Source of the DNA: Pseudomonadota bacterium
GTDB lineage: Bacteria; Pseudomonadota; Gammaproteobacteria; UBA5335
Length of the DNA: 37,505 nt
Reading direction: 5' to 3'
NCBI GenBank assembly: GCA_034189865.1
Contig: JAXHTV010000018.1
Coordinates: forward strand, 9,801-47,305
How positions within the stretch are numbered: position 1 is the first letter of the stretch; every line of letters begins with the position of its first letter. A model generated the notes under the pieces. That model was not told where the DNA came from. It worked only from the letters and a program-made list of their open reading frames with translations, and did not search any database. Of this stretch, positions 23,751 to 32,729 are shown piece after piece. The position numbers and the translations under genes are program-made.

Positions 23751-25187
23751 CTAGGCTTGTCCGGCATCCCGGACGACCAGAAGCCTTAATTCGGTCATTT
23801 CTTCCATGGCGAATCGCAGTCCCTCGCGTCCGAACCCGCTGGCCTTAACCCCGCCGTAGGGCATATTCTCCACCCGCCAGGAGGGGATGTCACCGATGAT
23901 GACGCCCCCCACTTCCAAACGGTCCCAGGCCCGCTGGGCTTTGTAAAGGTCACGGGTGAATACGCCAGCCTGAAGACCGAACGGGCTGGCATTGACTTCG
24001 TCCAACGCTTGTTCGAAATCGGCGAACTTCGAAAGGATGGCCACGGGCCCGAAGGCTTCCTCGGCCGCCAGCGGCAGATCCGGCGGCACCTCTTCCATCA
24101 CCGTTGCCGGGAACATCACGCCCTGACGATAGCCGCCGCACAACAGGCGCGCGCCGTGCTCCAGCGCCGCGCCGATCCAAGATTCCAACCGAATCGCTTC
24201 GTCTTCGGAAATCAGGGGTCCGATAAAGGTCTCCTCCGCCTTCGGATCACCCATGGTTAGAGCCTGGGCGGCCTCGACGAAGCGGGCTCGAAACTCGTCG
24301 TAAAGGTTTTCGTGGATCAGAACTCTTTGCACGCTGATGCAACTTTGACCGGACTGATAAAAGGCGCCGGTGGTGATGCGATCGACCGCATCGTCGAGAT
24401 CGGCATCTTCATCTACCACACAAGCGGCGTTGCCACCCAACTCCAGCGATACTTTCTTTCGCCCCGCTTTATTTTTGAGTTCCCATCCCACGTCTGAGGA
24501 ACCGGTAAAACTCAAGAGCTTTAAACGCTCATCGGTGGTGAGTTGTTCGGCCGCGGCTCGGGAACTGGGCAAAATCGAGAAGCTGCCGTCCGGCAGATCT
24601 GTTTCCGCCAAAATTTCTGCCATGAGCAGGGCGCTGACCGGGGTCCGACTGGCCGGTTTTAGAACGAAAGGGCAACCGGTGGCGATGGCCGGCGCCACCT
24701 TGTGGGCCGCTAGGTTGAGAGGAAAATTGAAGGGGGAAATAAACGAGCAAGGCCCGATCGGTACCCGCTTGTACACGCCGTGATAGCCACGGGCGCGGGG
24801 TGATATCTCCAGGTTAAGGAGTTCACCGGCCGGACGTACCAACTCCTGTGCGGCCAACTCGAAGGTGTCGATCAATCGGTCCACCTCGACCCGACTGTCT
24901 TTGATCGGTTTGCCCGCCTCGATACAAACTGCCATGGCCAGGATTTCGCGCTTTTGTTCGAACCGGCCGGCACAGTGGCGCAGGATGGCCTGGCGCTCGT
25001 AGATCGGCATCTCACGCATTGATTTGCTGGCACGGACGGTGGCGGCGATGGCGCGGTCGATAGCGGCCTCATCGGCCAGGGCGACTCGGGTGGCCACCTC
25101 GCCCGTGTATTTGTCGGTTACCACCAAATCGGCATTGGCGTATTCGGCGCGGTTGCTCAAATAGTAGGGGTAGCAATCCTGGAGCAC
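23751..25187 (-). CDS. NAD(P)-dependent aldehyde dehydrogenase
   Basis: The start is GTG 25187, with GGAGG 7 bases upstream. The 478-residue product is a full ALDH: Asn154 in FISPFNFPLN, Lys177 in FVLKPAS, the SFTGSSDVGW cofactor loop, catalytic Glu249 in LELGGN and nucleophile Cys283 in YQSGQSCISVQRV. The bridging motif AAEEAFGPVAIL and the end MPYGGVKASGFGREG are also present. It oxidises an aldehyde to a carboxylic acid; the SGQSCISVQR form fits lactaldehyde, phosphono- or sulfoacetaldehyde-type branches, but no neighbour fixes the substrate. There is no operon partner on its strand. Confidence 0.92.
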   Translation of the reverse strand: MLQDCYPYYLSNRAEYANADLVVTDKYTGEVATRVALADEAAIDRAIAATVRASKSMREMPIYERQAILRHCAGRFEQKREILAMAVCIEAGKPIKDSRVEVDRLIDTFELAAQELVRPAGELLNLEISPRARGYHGVYKRVPIGPCSFISPFNFPLNLAAHKVAPAIATGCPFVLKPASRTPVSALLMAEILAETDLPDGSFSILPSSRAAAEQLTTDERLKLLSFTGSSDVGWELKNKAGRKKVSLELGGNAACVVDEDADLDDAVDRITTGAFYQSGQSCISVQRVLIHENLYDEFRARFVEAAQALTMGDPKAEETFIGPLISEDEAIRLESWIGAALEHGARLLCGGYRQGVMFPATVMEEVPPDLPLAAEEAFGPVAILSKFADFEQALDEVNASPFGLQAGVFTRDLYKAQRAWDRLEVGGVIIGDIPSWRVENMPYGGVKASGFGREGLRFAMEEMTELRLLVVRDAGQA

Positions 25188-25477
25188 GGGTTTTCCTCCG
25201 TGTAAGGGATGAGCGCGCGCTGGCGCAGGCGATACCGCTTAGCCGGTCATTTTGGGGACAAGGTTTAGGCAAACAGTTGTGTTATCGGTCTGGCCGCCGT
25301 TCGTTCGCTCAATTGTCCCAACTTGAAGTGATGACTCGCAACATTCCATGAGTGGCCCGATCGCTGGACAGCTTGTCTGCGGGCGATCTCCGGTTTCGGT
25401 CACAGAAGTGATGGTCACGCTGTCCAAACAATTGTTGAAGCCATTCGCTTCACGCAACAATCATTTGGAGAAACGAA

Positions 25478-25879
25478 ATGCTTGCACACACCGAATCCGT
25501 TACCTTAGAAGCCCCGGCCGCAATCGTCTATGCGTACTTGGCCGATCCCGGAAACCTCCCGAAATGGGCCAACGTTTTCTGTCAGAGTATCGAACATGAT
25601 GGGAACGGCTGGCGAGCTCAAACCGTCGCGGGGCAAATCGGTATTCGCTATGAATGCCACGAAGTCTGCAGGACGATCGACATCGTCTCGCTCATTGAAC
25701 CTGGCGTTGAGGACACCGCCTACACGCGAGTTATGCCAAATGGTGCCGGATGCGAGTTCACCTTCACGTTCTATCGTGATCCCGATATGAGCGATGAGCT
25801 GTTCGATTCCCAGCGTTGGGGTCTTAGGGAAGAGTTGCGAACACTTCGCGCGATCATCCGACAGCTTTCCGAAGGCTAG
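25478..25879 (+). CDS. SRPBCC (START/Bet v1-like) family protein
   Basis: The 133-residue product begins MLAHTESVTLEAPAAIVYAYLADPGNLPKWANVF, the usual opening of SRPBCC lipid/hydrophobic-ligand-binding domains. A curved-sheet core and a long C-terminal helix (FDSQRWGLREELRTLRAIIRQL) follow. GGAG lies 7 bases before the ATG. The next gene, the sigma factor, starts 19 bases after this stop, so the two are almost certainly one transcript. The ligand is unknown; such proteins next to ECF-type sigma factors may act as effectors or signal sensors, which is inference. Confidence 0.85.
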   Translation: MLAHTESVTLEAPAAIVYAYLADPGNLPKWANVFCQSIEHDGNGWRAQTVAGQIGIRYECHEVCRTIDIVSLIEPGVEDTAYTRVMPNGAGCEFTFTFYRDPDMSDELFDSQRWGLREELRTLRAIIRQLSEG

Positions 25880-25898
25880 AAAGCACAGGGGTAACAAG

Positions 25899-26732
25899 AT
25901 GACGAAACCTCTGCTGGAGGAGAACGTTCTGCTTGCGCAACAGGGCGATGCGGTCGCACTCGAAGCGGTTGTTCGTGCGGTACAAAAAGACATCTACAAT
26001 TTGGCTTTGCGCATGCTGTGGTGTCCCGATGATGCGGCTGATGCCACTCAGGAGATACTTCTGAAACTCATCACCCGCTTGGCAAGCTTCGAGGGGAGGA
26101 GTGCATTTCGAACTTGGGCATATCGAGTGGCGCTCAACCACTTGCTCAATCAGCGTAAGAGCCGGGTGGAAGCCGAACAACCCTCGTTTGAACAGTTTGC
26201 CGACGACCTTGCCCAAGGTCTGTCGGAGCCGACTTCGCGGGAATCTGATCCTGAGTATGCATTGCTGGTTCAGGAGGTTAGAGTTGGCTGTACCCATGCG
26301 ATGCTGATATGCCTGGATCGTGAGCACCGCGCGGCGTTCGTATTGGGCGAAATCCTGGAGCTCTCCAACTCGGAAGGCGCCCAGGTATTGGGCATATCGG
26401 ATGTCGCCTATCGCAAGCGTCTTTCGCGTGCGAAGCGCCGGCTTGTCGACTTCATGGCGGGACACTGCGGGTTGGTTAACACCGAAGCTGCGTGCCGTTG
26501 TCACCGGCGTATCGACTGTGCCGTGGAGCAGGGTGTTGTTAGACACGAAAAACTGCTGTTTGCCGGTGATTCGAAAGATGCTGAGGCGGCCAACGCCAGC
26601 GTTGCAGAGCTTTCGGCTCTGCAACGCGCGGTGGCGGTTTATCGATCTAATCCGCAGTTCGATGCACCAAAAGAACCACTGGAAACACTCAAACCGCTGT
26701 TTAACGGACAGGCGCTGAAGTGCTTGCAATGA
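25899..26732 (+). CDS. ECF-type sigma-70 factor with Cys-rich C-terminal extension
   Basis: The start is ATG 25899, with AGGGG 7 bases upstream; the longer frame to 25794 overlaps the SRPBCC gene and is rejected. The 277-residue product has region 2 (YNLALRMLWCPDDAADATQEILLKLITRLASFEGRSAFRTWAYRVALNHLLNQRKSR) and region 4 (CLDREHRAAFVLGEILELSNSEGAQVLGISDVAYRKRLSRAKRRL). About 90 residues follow that ordinary ECF factors lack: a cluster CGLVNTEAACRCHRRIDC, possibly a metal or redox site, then a helical tail. No anti-sigma gene is adjacent, so control may be built in. It is likely co-transcribed with the SRPBCC gene. Confidence 0.86.
   Translation: MTKPLLEENVLLAQQGDAVALEAVVRAVQKDIYNLALRMLWCPDDAADATQEILLKLITRLASFEGRSAFRTWAYRVALNHLLNQRKSRVEAEQPSFEQFADDLAQGLSEPTSRESDPEYALLVQEVRVGCTHAMLICLDREHRAAFVLGEILELSNSEGAQVLGISDVAYRKRLSRAKRRLVDFMAGHCGLVNTEAACRCHRRIDCAVEQGVVRHEKLLFAGDSKDAEAANASVAELSALQRAVAVYRSNPQFDAPKEPLETLKPLFNGQALKCLQ
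26599..26627 (+). repeat. 12-bp perfect hairpin inside the sigma-factor coding region
   Basis: GCGTTGCAGAGC (26599-26610) pairs perfectly with GCTCTGCAACGC (26616-26627) around a 5-base loop. It lies in the codons for the helical tail, about 105 bases before the stop. No T run follows. It may be incidental or an mRNA element. Confidence 0.5.
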
Positions 26733-26853
26733 CAAGACTTCAGGCCGCCGGTTCCGGAATCGCTACGTGTTGATGCGTGACCCGAGTGGTGTTTGTTTCT
26801 ATTAGCCGCGGCGGTGTTCGGATGAACGTAATCGATCAAGAGGACAGTACAAG

Positions 26854-27540
26854 ATGCGAAAGGCGGATCGTCTTTTCCAGGTCGTGAACATCATTCGGGC
26901 TCATCAACCCGTTACGGCTACCGCGCTCGCGGAACGGCTCGGTGTTTCGATTCGAACGATTTATCGCTATATCGACGATCTTTCAGTGAGCGGGATACCG
27001 ATCTATGGGGAGCCAGGGGTTGGATATTCAATGCAAGAAGACTTTGAGCTGCCGCCTCTAACGTTGACTGCGGATGAGCGCGATGCACTGAGCGTCGCCG
27101 TCAGCATGCTCTCGCGATCGACCGGCGACGCATTCCACTCCGCCGCAAGATCGCTGCTTTCGAAAATCGACGCCGTGATACCCCGTAAGATCCCGTCGTT
27201 GGACGACCAAGCAATTCGCTCTCTGGCGGAGCCGTTGTCCAGTGGGCAAATGTCCCGTTGGGATCAATTGCGTGAGGCCATTCGAGCGGAACACGCTGTT
27301 CGTATTGACTATGTCAGCCTTCGCGGCGTGTCATCACAACGCGACATATTCCCGTTGGGTTTATTCTACTGGGGTGGGAAATGGACGCTGGGCGCATGGT
27401 GTTTCTTACGCGGAGCTTATAGAGACTTTCGTGTCGATCTCATTAACGCCATCGAATCGGTTTCAACCCCGCTTCCGCCGAAGCACGCGATCAATCTCGT
27501 GGCCTACATGGCGCATCAAGCTGGCGATAGGGTGGCGTGA
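26854..27540 (+). CDS. HTH/WYL-domain transcriptional regulator (YafY-like)
   Basis: The 228-residue product starts with a helix-turn-helix of the HTH_11 type (LFQVVNIIRAHQPVTATALAERLGVSIRTIYRYIDDLSVSGIPIYGEPGVGY). A linker helix region and a WYL-type ligand-binding domain follow (about 140-215; AVRIDYVSLRG, REVDPLGLFYWGGKWTLGAWCFLRG-like layout, YRDFRVDLINAIE). WYL regulators usually sense nucleotides or small ligands. GAGG lies about 10 bases before the ATG. It follows the sigma gene by 121 bases and precedes the small barrel gene by 76 bases on the same strand; it is a plausible local regulator of that cluster. Confidence 0.9.
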   Translation: MRKADRLFQVVNIIRAHQPVTATALAERLGVSIRTIYRYIDDLSVSGIPIYGEPGVGYSMQEDFELPPLTLTADERDALSVAVSMLSRSTGDAFHSAARSLLSKIDAVIPRKIPSLDDQAIRSLAEPLSSGQMSRWDQLREAIRAEHAVRIDYVSLRGVSSQRDIFPLGLFYWGGKWTLGAWCFLRGAYRDFRVDLINAIESVSTPLPPKHAINLVAYMAHQAGDRVA

Positions 27541-27616
27541 ACTTCTTACTGACAAGTCGTTGTCAGTAGACCGGGTGGAAACTGGCGCTCCTCAGTCATT
27601 ACATAGGAGCGCTGAT

Positions 27617-27919
27617 ATGGAAAACACCCACGTATTAGAAGTTGCCATTTTCAAGGTTAAGCCGGAATACGCCCCGGATATGCCGCGTCTTCGGGAAGAC
27701 TTACGCGAGGCCCTGAAAGGCTTTCCCGGAGTGATCGAGTTTTGTGGATACAGTCCCATCGATTCGGATTCGTATGCTGATATCGTCAAGTGGGATGCCC
27801 ATGAAAACGCACTGGCTGCAGCCGAGGCGTTTGAAAACGGCGATCCCAGATTTCTTCCCTACATGACGGCCATCGAAGAAATCACGTTCATGGGCCATTT
27901 TGTGCCGCAGAGAAGCTGA
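27617..27919 (+). CDS. small dimeric alpha/beta-barrel (ABM/Dabb-like) protein
   Basis: A strong ribosome site AGGAG (27605-27609), 7 bases before ATG 27617, defines a 100-codon gene; the much longer open frame back to 27242 is the shadow of the WYL gene. The product begins ENTHVLEVAIFKVKPEYAPDMPRL and continues GFPGVIEFCGYSPIDSDSYADIVKWDAHENALAAAEAF. This is the strand-helix pattern of antibiotic-biosynthesis-monooxygenase-like ferredoxin-fold dimers. Such proteins include heme-degrading or quinol monooxygenases, but key residues for either are not evident. It is probably a target of the preceding WYL regulator. Confidence 0.78.
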   Translation: MENTHVLEVAIFKVKPEYAPDMPRLREDLREALKGFPGVIEFCGYSPIDSDSYADIVKWDAHENALAAAEAFENGDPRFLPYMTAIEEITFMGHFVPQRS

Positions 27920-28009
27920 CGATCATGCGGTCGGAAGATCTCTTTTTGGAGCCCGACTGACCAAGGCGTCAGTCGCTATCCGGGACGGGCCGGGCGGTGC
28001 GTTGCTTCA

Positions 28010-28999
28010 CTAGCCTGTGCCCAAATCCCGTGCCGCTGGAGTGGGAGCCTCGGACCGGACCGCGCTATCTTCGGTAGCGTTTGTCTCGCGAGCTCGCCAC
28101 AGCCCGGCTAACAAACTACCGATGAGACAGTGAAACACGCTTGAGATCGCGCTGGGTATCGCGGCCGCCGGGTCAGTGAGATTGTTCTTTGCCAGTACGG
28201 CACCCAAGCCGGAGTTTTGCATGCCGACTTCCACCGAGATCGTTCGCGTCGCCTGGGTGTTTTTGGTCAACGCCGCCGCCAACACGTAAGCAACGCCAAA
28301 CCCTAGCACGTGCAGGCTCAGCACGGCTGCCACCAAGCTCGCGCCCGAGGTCAATATCATCTCCCGCCCGGAGCCGATGATGCTGGCAACGATCAAAACG
28401 ATAGCGACCACCGCGATGGCCGGGGCGATGGGCTGAACACGGTCGGTTACGCGCGATGCATATCGGTTGAGAATCACCCCGAGGGTGACCGGCAGCAACA
28501 CCACCTGCACGGTGTTTACAAACAAGCCCCAGGCGCTGATGTCGACGCGAGCCCCCACCAATATCGAAGTTAATGTCGGCGTTAGAACCACGGCCGCAAG
28601 GGTGGAGAGCGCCGTCATCGTGACCGATAGCGCCACATTGGCTCGGGCGAGAAAACAAATTACGTTAGAGGCTGTGCCCCCAGGGCAGCACGCGACCAAA
28701 ATCAACCCCGCCGCCAGGAAAGACGGTAGATCGAACACGTAGCCCAATCCCCAGCCAAACGTCGGCATCAGGCCGAATTGCAAGAGGATGCCTAAAAGCA
28801 CCCACCCGGGAAAGCGCGCGATGTTTTTGAAATCCTCGAGCCGGAGAGTAAGGCCCATGCCCAGCATAATGACTCCAAGCCCAGCGGTGATATAAAACCC
28901 ACTGAACCAGGTGAACAGTTCGGGTTTGATGAGCGCTAAGCCGCTGGCCGTTAAAACCCACAGCGGAAACGCATTGGTGAATAGGCTCATCCAACGCAT
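28010..28999 (-). CDS. BASS family (bile acid:sodium symporter-like) transporter
   Basis: The start is placed at ATG 28999 (MRWMSLFTNAFPLWVL), preceded by GAGAGAG; the frame-extended start at 29041 adds 14 residues with no membrane character. The 329-residue product has about nine to ten helices and the family signatures GLGVIMLGMGLTLRLEDF, LVACCPGGTASNVICFLARANVALSVTMTALSTL, and ISVEVGMQNSGLGAVLAKNNL. BASS proteins carry sodium-coupled organic anions (bile acids, pyruvate, pantothenate and others). The substrate is not assignable here. It is divergent from the chemotaxis receptor gene. Confidence 0.92.
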   Translation of the reverse strand: MRWMSLFTNAFPLWVLTASGLALIKPELFTWFSGFYITAGLGVIMLGMGLTLRLEDFKNIARFPGWVLLGILLQFGLMPTFGWGLGYVFDLPSFLAAGLILVACCPGGTASNVICFLARANVALSVTMTALSTLAAVVLTPTLTSILVGARVDISAWGLFVNTVQVVLLPVTLGVILNRYASRVTDRVQPIAPAIAVVAIVLIVASIIGSGREMILTSGASLVAAVLSLHVLGFGVAYVLAAALTKNTQATRTISVEVGMQNSGLGAVLAKNNLTDPAAAIPSAISSVFHCLIGSLLAGLWRARETNATEDSAVRSEAPTPAARDLGTG

Positions 29000-29351
29000 A
29001 AAACTCTCTCTCGATGCGATGTCCGGGGGGCATCTTAGCAAGACGAACCCCAGTCAACAGTCTTCATCTTGTCATTTTCGATGCCCGAAAACGGAGCCGG
29101 AGTCGTTGCACTTGCTCGTCGCGGTGAATTCGGAGTCGGTTCCCCATGCGCGCGGTAGCGGCTTTTGAGATTCTCGATTCCCCAACCGGACGATGGCTCT
29201 GACCGGTGATACCCGCGTGTCAATGTCGAGTAAAAGTTGACGAAATTCGACGCGTCCCGGGGAATGATGGATTCAAACCAGAGGTTCTCCACTCTTCAGC
29301 CGATATAAAAAGCTGGCTAGAAAAAATTGAGTCTGTCTCGAGGCCGGACGC
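29000..29351. other. 352-base divergent intergenic region between the transporter and chemotaxis receptor genes
   Basis: No gene is visible. The open frames 28911-29168 and 29035-29292 are shadows. The right end contains a possible sigma-28 promoter for the receptor. The left end should hold the transporter promoter, which I cannot pinpoint. Confidence 0.5.
29280..29306 (+). promoter_or_regulatory. possible sigma-28 (FliA) promoter of the chemotaxis receptor
   Basis: GCCGATAT (29299-29306) matches the sigma-28 -10 consensus GCCGATAA in 7 of 8 positions. The element 11 bases upstream, AGAGGTTC (29280-29287), matches TAAAGTTT in 4 of 8. It lies about 45 bases before the receptor start. The weak -35 makes this tentative; the gene type is the usual target. 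Confidence 0.4.
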
Positions 29352-31700
29352 ATGAAACTCAAGACCAAATTGATCACTGTTTCGATTGTCTTAGCAATTG
29401 CTCCTTTGATCACCGCTGTGATTCTTCTTTGGTCGGTGACCACCAGCACGGCGAGCGACGCCTTGGAGGAGGCGGCTAAGAAACAACTATTTTCCATTCG
29501 CGACGCCAAAAAATCGGAGATTGAAGATTACTTCGCCACTATCCGCAACCAAGTGCTGACTTTTTCCAACGACCGAATGATCATTCAGGCCATGCGGGAA
29601 TTCAAAGTGGCCTTTCAAAACATCACCAGCGACAGCGTAGCCGACCAACCGATCGACGAAATGCGTGCCAGGGTGGCGGCATACTATCAGGACGGCTTCG
29701 GCCGCGAGTATCAAAGACAGAATGCCGGTAAGCCCATCGATGCCGCCGCCCTTATTCGGCGATTGGATACCGAATCGGTGTTTCTACAGCACCACTATGT
29801 CGCCGCCAATGCCCATCCGCTCGGCAGCAAACATGAACTGAACGATGCCGGCGATCGCTCGGAATATAGCTGGCTGCACGCCCAATACCATCCCCACATT
29901 CGCGACTACATGGAAAGGTTCGGATACTACGATATCTTCCTCGCCGACCCGGATACGGGCGACATTGTGTATTCGGTCTACAAAGAGCTGGATTACAGTA
30001 CGTCGCTGATCGATGGGCCCTATGCCGCAAGCGGCATCGGCGAAGCATTTCGTGCCGCCAATCGGATGGATCGGGCCGACGGCGTGGCGCTCATCGATTT
30101 CAAGGCCTATACGCCCTCGTATGAAGCAGCGGCGTCGTTCATCGCCTCCCCCATTTTCGATGGCAGCGAAAAAGTTGGAATTCTCATCTTCCAAATGCCC
30201 ATCGGTAAGATCAACCAAATCATGACCCACCAGAACAAATGGAGTGAGGTCGGGTTGGGGGCCTCGGGTGAGACCTATCTGGTTGGGTCGGATTTTAAAG
30301 CCCGCAGTGTCAGCCGCTTTTTGGTGGAAGATCAGGCAGGGTACATCGCGCTCATGCGACAAGTGGGTGTCCCGTCAGAAATCCTCGCGGAAATGAGCGC
30401 CAAGGGCAGCGATATCGGTTTGCAGTCGATCAGGACACGCGGTACCGAGGCTGCCATCGCGGGCGAAAAAGGCTTTGCGATTTTCCCGAATTATCGCAAT
30501 GTCAAGGTGTTATCGGCGTATACACCCCTTGATATTTCCGGGTTCAATTGGGCGTTGATGAGCGAGATCGACGAAGAAGAAGCGTTTGCCGCCAAACGCG
30601 TTCTCTCTCGCAAGATTTTAACGACTGCCGTGGTGCTGACCGGGATCATCGCTGCGGTCTCGATAGCGATTGGGTTGTTTTTCGCGTTGTCTATCACTCG
30701 GCCGATTATCCGTTTGAGCCGCGCGATGGGACGGATTGAAGCGGATAACGACCTGACTGTACGCACTGATGTGGCCTCGAAAGACGAGATTGGCGTCATG
30801 GCTGACGCGCTTAACGCCATGTTGGACAAATTCGAGTCACTCATTCGGCGAGTGACCAGTTCAACCACGCAATTGGCAACGGCTGCCGAGGAAGTATCGT
30901 TTGTTGCCAAAGACAGCGCCCGCAATGTGGAATCGCAGCGCAGCGAAACCGATTTGGTGGCGACCGCCATCAATGAGATGACCGCTACCGTGCGGGAAGT
31001 GGCCAGAAACACCAGCAGCGCCGCCGATGCAGCTCAAAACGCCGATCATGATGCGGACAATGGGAAGGATGTCGTCGGGAATGCCTCGGAGGCGATCGCC
31101 CAACTCGCGAGTCAGATCGAGAATGCGGCAAGCGTCATCAAATCGGTAGAACAAGACAGCGAAAGCATCGGCGCCATTCTGGACGTGATCAAGGGCATTG
31201 CCGAGCAGACCAATCTCCTGGCTTTAAACGCCGCAATCGAAGCCGCGCGTGCAGGCGAGCAGGGGCGAGGCTTTGCCGTGGTCGCCGACGAAGTGCGCAC
31301 CCTGGCATCGCGGACCCAACAATCAACTCGAGAGATCGAGGAGATGATAATCAAGCTGCAGTCCGGGGCCCAAGGGGCGGTTAATGTGATGGAGCAGAGC
31401 TGTGTACAGGCCCAAGTCAGTGCGGAACAGGCCGGTACGGCCGCACAGGTTCTAAATGCGATTGCCGGTGCGGTGGCCACGATCAAAGAGATGAACACGC
31501 ATATCGCCAGTGCGGCCGAACAACAGTCGGCGGTGTCGGAAGAGATCAACCGCAATGTCGCTACGATCAATCAGATTTCGGAGCAAACGGCGGCTGGCGC
31601 CGAGCAGACCACTGAGGCGGCCAACGAGTTGGCCCGCTTAGGCTCGGAACTGCAGCAGTTGGTCGGCCAGTTCAAAATCCAAAACCGATCAGCCAGCTAG
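29352..31700 (+). CDS. methyl-accepting chemotaxis protein with large periplasmic sensor
   Basis: The 782-residue product has an N-terminal helix ([21 protein letters not shown]) and a periplasmic sensor of about 390 residues that looks like a double-Cache type. A second helix follows at about 420-447 ([27 protein letters not shown]), then a HAMP domain ([20 protein letters not shown]) and a cytoplasmic signalling coil. The hairpin tip [38 protein letters not shown] is intact at about 614-651. It signals to CheA/CheW. It ends [10 protein letters not shown], without the NWETF-type CheR-binding pentapeptide. GAGG lies 8 bases before the ATG. The ligand is unknown. Confidence 0.95.
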   Translation: MKLKTKLITVSIVLAIAPLITAVILLWSVTTSTASDALEEAAKKQLFSIRDAKKSEIEDYFATIRNQVLTFSNDRMIIQAMREFKVAFQNITSDSVADQPIDEMRARVAAYYQDGFGREYQRQNAGKPIDAAALIRRLDTESVFLQHHYVAANAHPLGSKHELNDAGDRSEYSWLHAQYHPHIRDYMERFGYYDIFLADPDTGDIVYSVYKELDYSTSLIDGPYAASGIGEAFRAANRMDRADGVALIDFKAYTPSYEAAASFIASPIFDGSEKVGILIFQMPIGKINQIMTHQNKWSEVGLGASGETYLVGSDFKARSVSRFLVEDQAGYIALMRQVGVPSEILAEMSAKGSDIGLQSIRTRGTEAAIAGEKGFAIFPNYRNVKVLSAYTPLDISGFNWALMSEIDEEEAFAAKRVLSRKILTTAVVLTGIIAAVSIAIGLFFALSITRPIIRLSRAMGRIEADNDLTVRTDVASKDEIGVMADALNAMLDKFESLIRRVTSSTTQLATAAEEVSFVAKDSARNVESQRSETDLVATAINEMTATVREVARNTSSAADAAQNADHDADNGKDVVGNASEAIAQLASQIENAASVIKSVEQDSESIGAILDVIKGIAEQTNLLALNAAIEAARAGEQGRGFAVVADEVRTLASRTQQSTREIEEMIIKLQSGAQGAVNVMEQSCVQAQVSAEQAGTAAQVLNAIAGAVATIKEMNTHIASAAEQQSAVSEEINRNVATINQISEQTAAGAEQTTEAANELARLGSELQQLVGQFKIQNRSAS

Positions 31701-31785
31701 TCCGTCGTCATTACTTTGCGCTGAACGGCGATCCCGCTTGCATATCGGATATCGCGCCATCAATACCGAGAAAACTCAAAGCCGG

Positions 31786-32286
31786 TTATTTGGGCGATTC
31801 CAGGAGCTTTCTGATCTCGACATCGTCAAATGGGCGTTGAAAATACGGCAGGCCTTCCAGTGTGCTGCGAATATCGGCAGGTAGTTCGCGATACTTTTTC
31901 TTAAATGCCCAGTTGTTTTTATTGAAGATCAGTTCTTTAGATGCCTCAATCGATTCGCGGGTCAACGCCGAGATTTCAGCATCCTCGAGAATCAGAATGG
32001 TATAGGCCAAATCTCCCAGAGCGGGCTGTTCACATTGTTCTCTAAGGTCGATACTCCGCGCCATGAGGAAGATTTCGACTTGGGGGTATGGGTACCTGCG
32101 CAAGGCGATCTGTGTTTCTTCATCTGGTAGCTCTCGCTCGTTCGCAATCCGGTTGCACTTTTCGAAAGCATCCATGTAGTGCCCAATCTTCATCCCCACA
32201 TATTGCTGATCGTTGGCTATTGGCTCGGCCAAACAATCGGCGGATAGAAGGACGCAGAAAACCAGTGCTAGAAAACTTCTCGGCAT
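31786..32286 (-). CDS. exported hypothetical protein
   Basis: The 166-residue form starting at ATG 32286 (MPRSFLALVFCVLLSADCLAEP) gives a clean signal peptide, with likely cleavage after CLA. Upstream starts (ATG 32310, TTG 32316) would overlap the preceding gene's stop at 32294. The mature part is helical and charged, with two later Cys (KCNRIANERELPDE; REQCEQPALGD). It has an AT-rich codon profile unlike the GC-rich genes elsewhere in the window. I do not recognise it. It is 7 bases downstream of the small membrane-protein gene on the same strand, so the two form a pair. Confidence 0.6.
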   Translation of the reverse strand: MPRSFLALVFCVLLSADCLAEPIANDQQYVGMKIGHYMDAFEKCNRIANERELPDEETQIALRRYPYPQVEIFLMARSIDLREQCEQPALGDLAYTILILEDAEISALTRESIEASKELIFNKNNWAFKKKYRELPADIRSTLEGLPYFQRPFDDVEIRKLLESPK

Positions 32287-32293
32287 TTGTCGC

Positions 32294-32554
32294 TTAGTCC
32301 CCGCATCCATAGTCAATCGCTTTCCAGAACTGCCTTTGCTGATCGGTTAGGCCAGGCCTCAGCTGTTGAAATTTGGCGATTTGTCTGATTCTGTATCGGA
32401 CGAGTTCGGGAACCGCTGTTATTGCCGTGGCAAAAAGAACCCAGTCTGTCGAATAGATGTTGTAAACCGCTTCCGGGGCATGACTGCCAAGGAAAATAGT
32501 GGCAAGGACTCCGGATGATAGAGCGATCTGCAATGTGTTGCCCGCTTGTTGCAA
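32294..32554 (-). CDS. small membrane protein, 5' end probably disrupted by a frameshift
   Basis: From TTG 32554 (GAAGAG about 9 bases upstream) the frame encodes 86 residues with two likely helices (LQIALSSGVLATIFLGS and TDWVLFATAITAVPELV). Coding character continues upstream of the TTG: LDREDELALEEIRRLQQ in the same frame, until an in-frame TAG at 32599-32597. In the neighbouring frame an ATG at 32630 (AGG 6 bases upstream) reads MDGMPQHLEPVA and stops at TGA, exactly where the other frame takes over. One extra base in GCT-TGACC would join them into a protein of about 110 residues. It could be a pseudogene, a sequencing error or a late-start gene. Confidence 0.5.
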   Translation of the reverse strand: MQQAGNTLQIALSSGVLATIFLGSHAPEAVYNIYSTDWVLFATAITAVPELVRYRIRQIAKFQQLRPGLTDQQRQFWKAIDYGCGD

Positions 32555-32729
32555 CCGTCGAATCTCTTCGAGCGCTAGTTCGTCCTCTCGGTCAAGCTAC
32601 AGGTTCGAGATGTTGGGGCATACCATCCATTGAAGACCTATCGTTCAGAATTAAGTGGTCAGTTTTACACGGTCATTCTGGAAATGGCACAGGCGTGCAT
32701 GAAACCGATGACAATCGGGGCTCTATCAT

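Noticed and set aside
32590-32605. Programmed +1 frameshift like prfB
   Set aside because: TGAC context is similar, but no internal Shine-Dalgarno stimulator and no slippery CTT-TGA; lesion or error is simpler.
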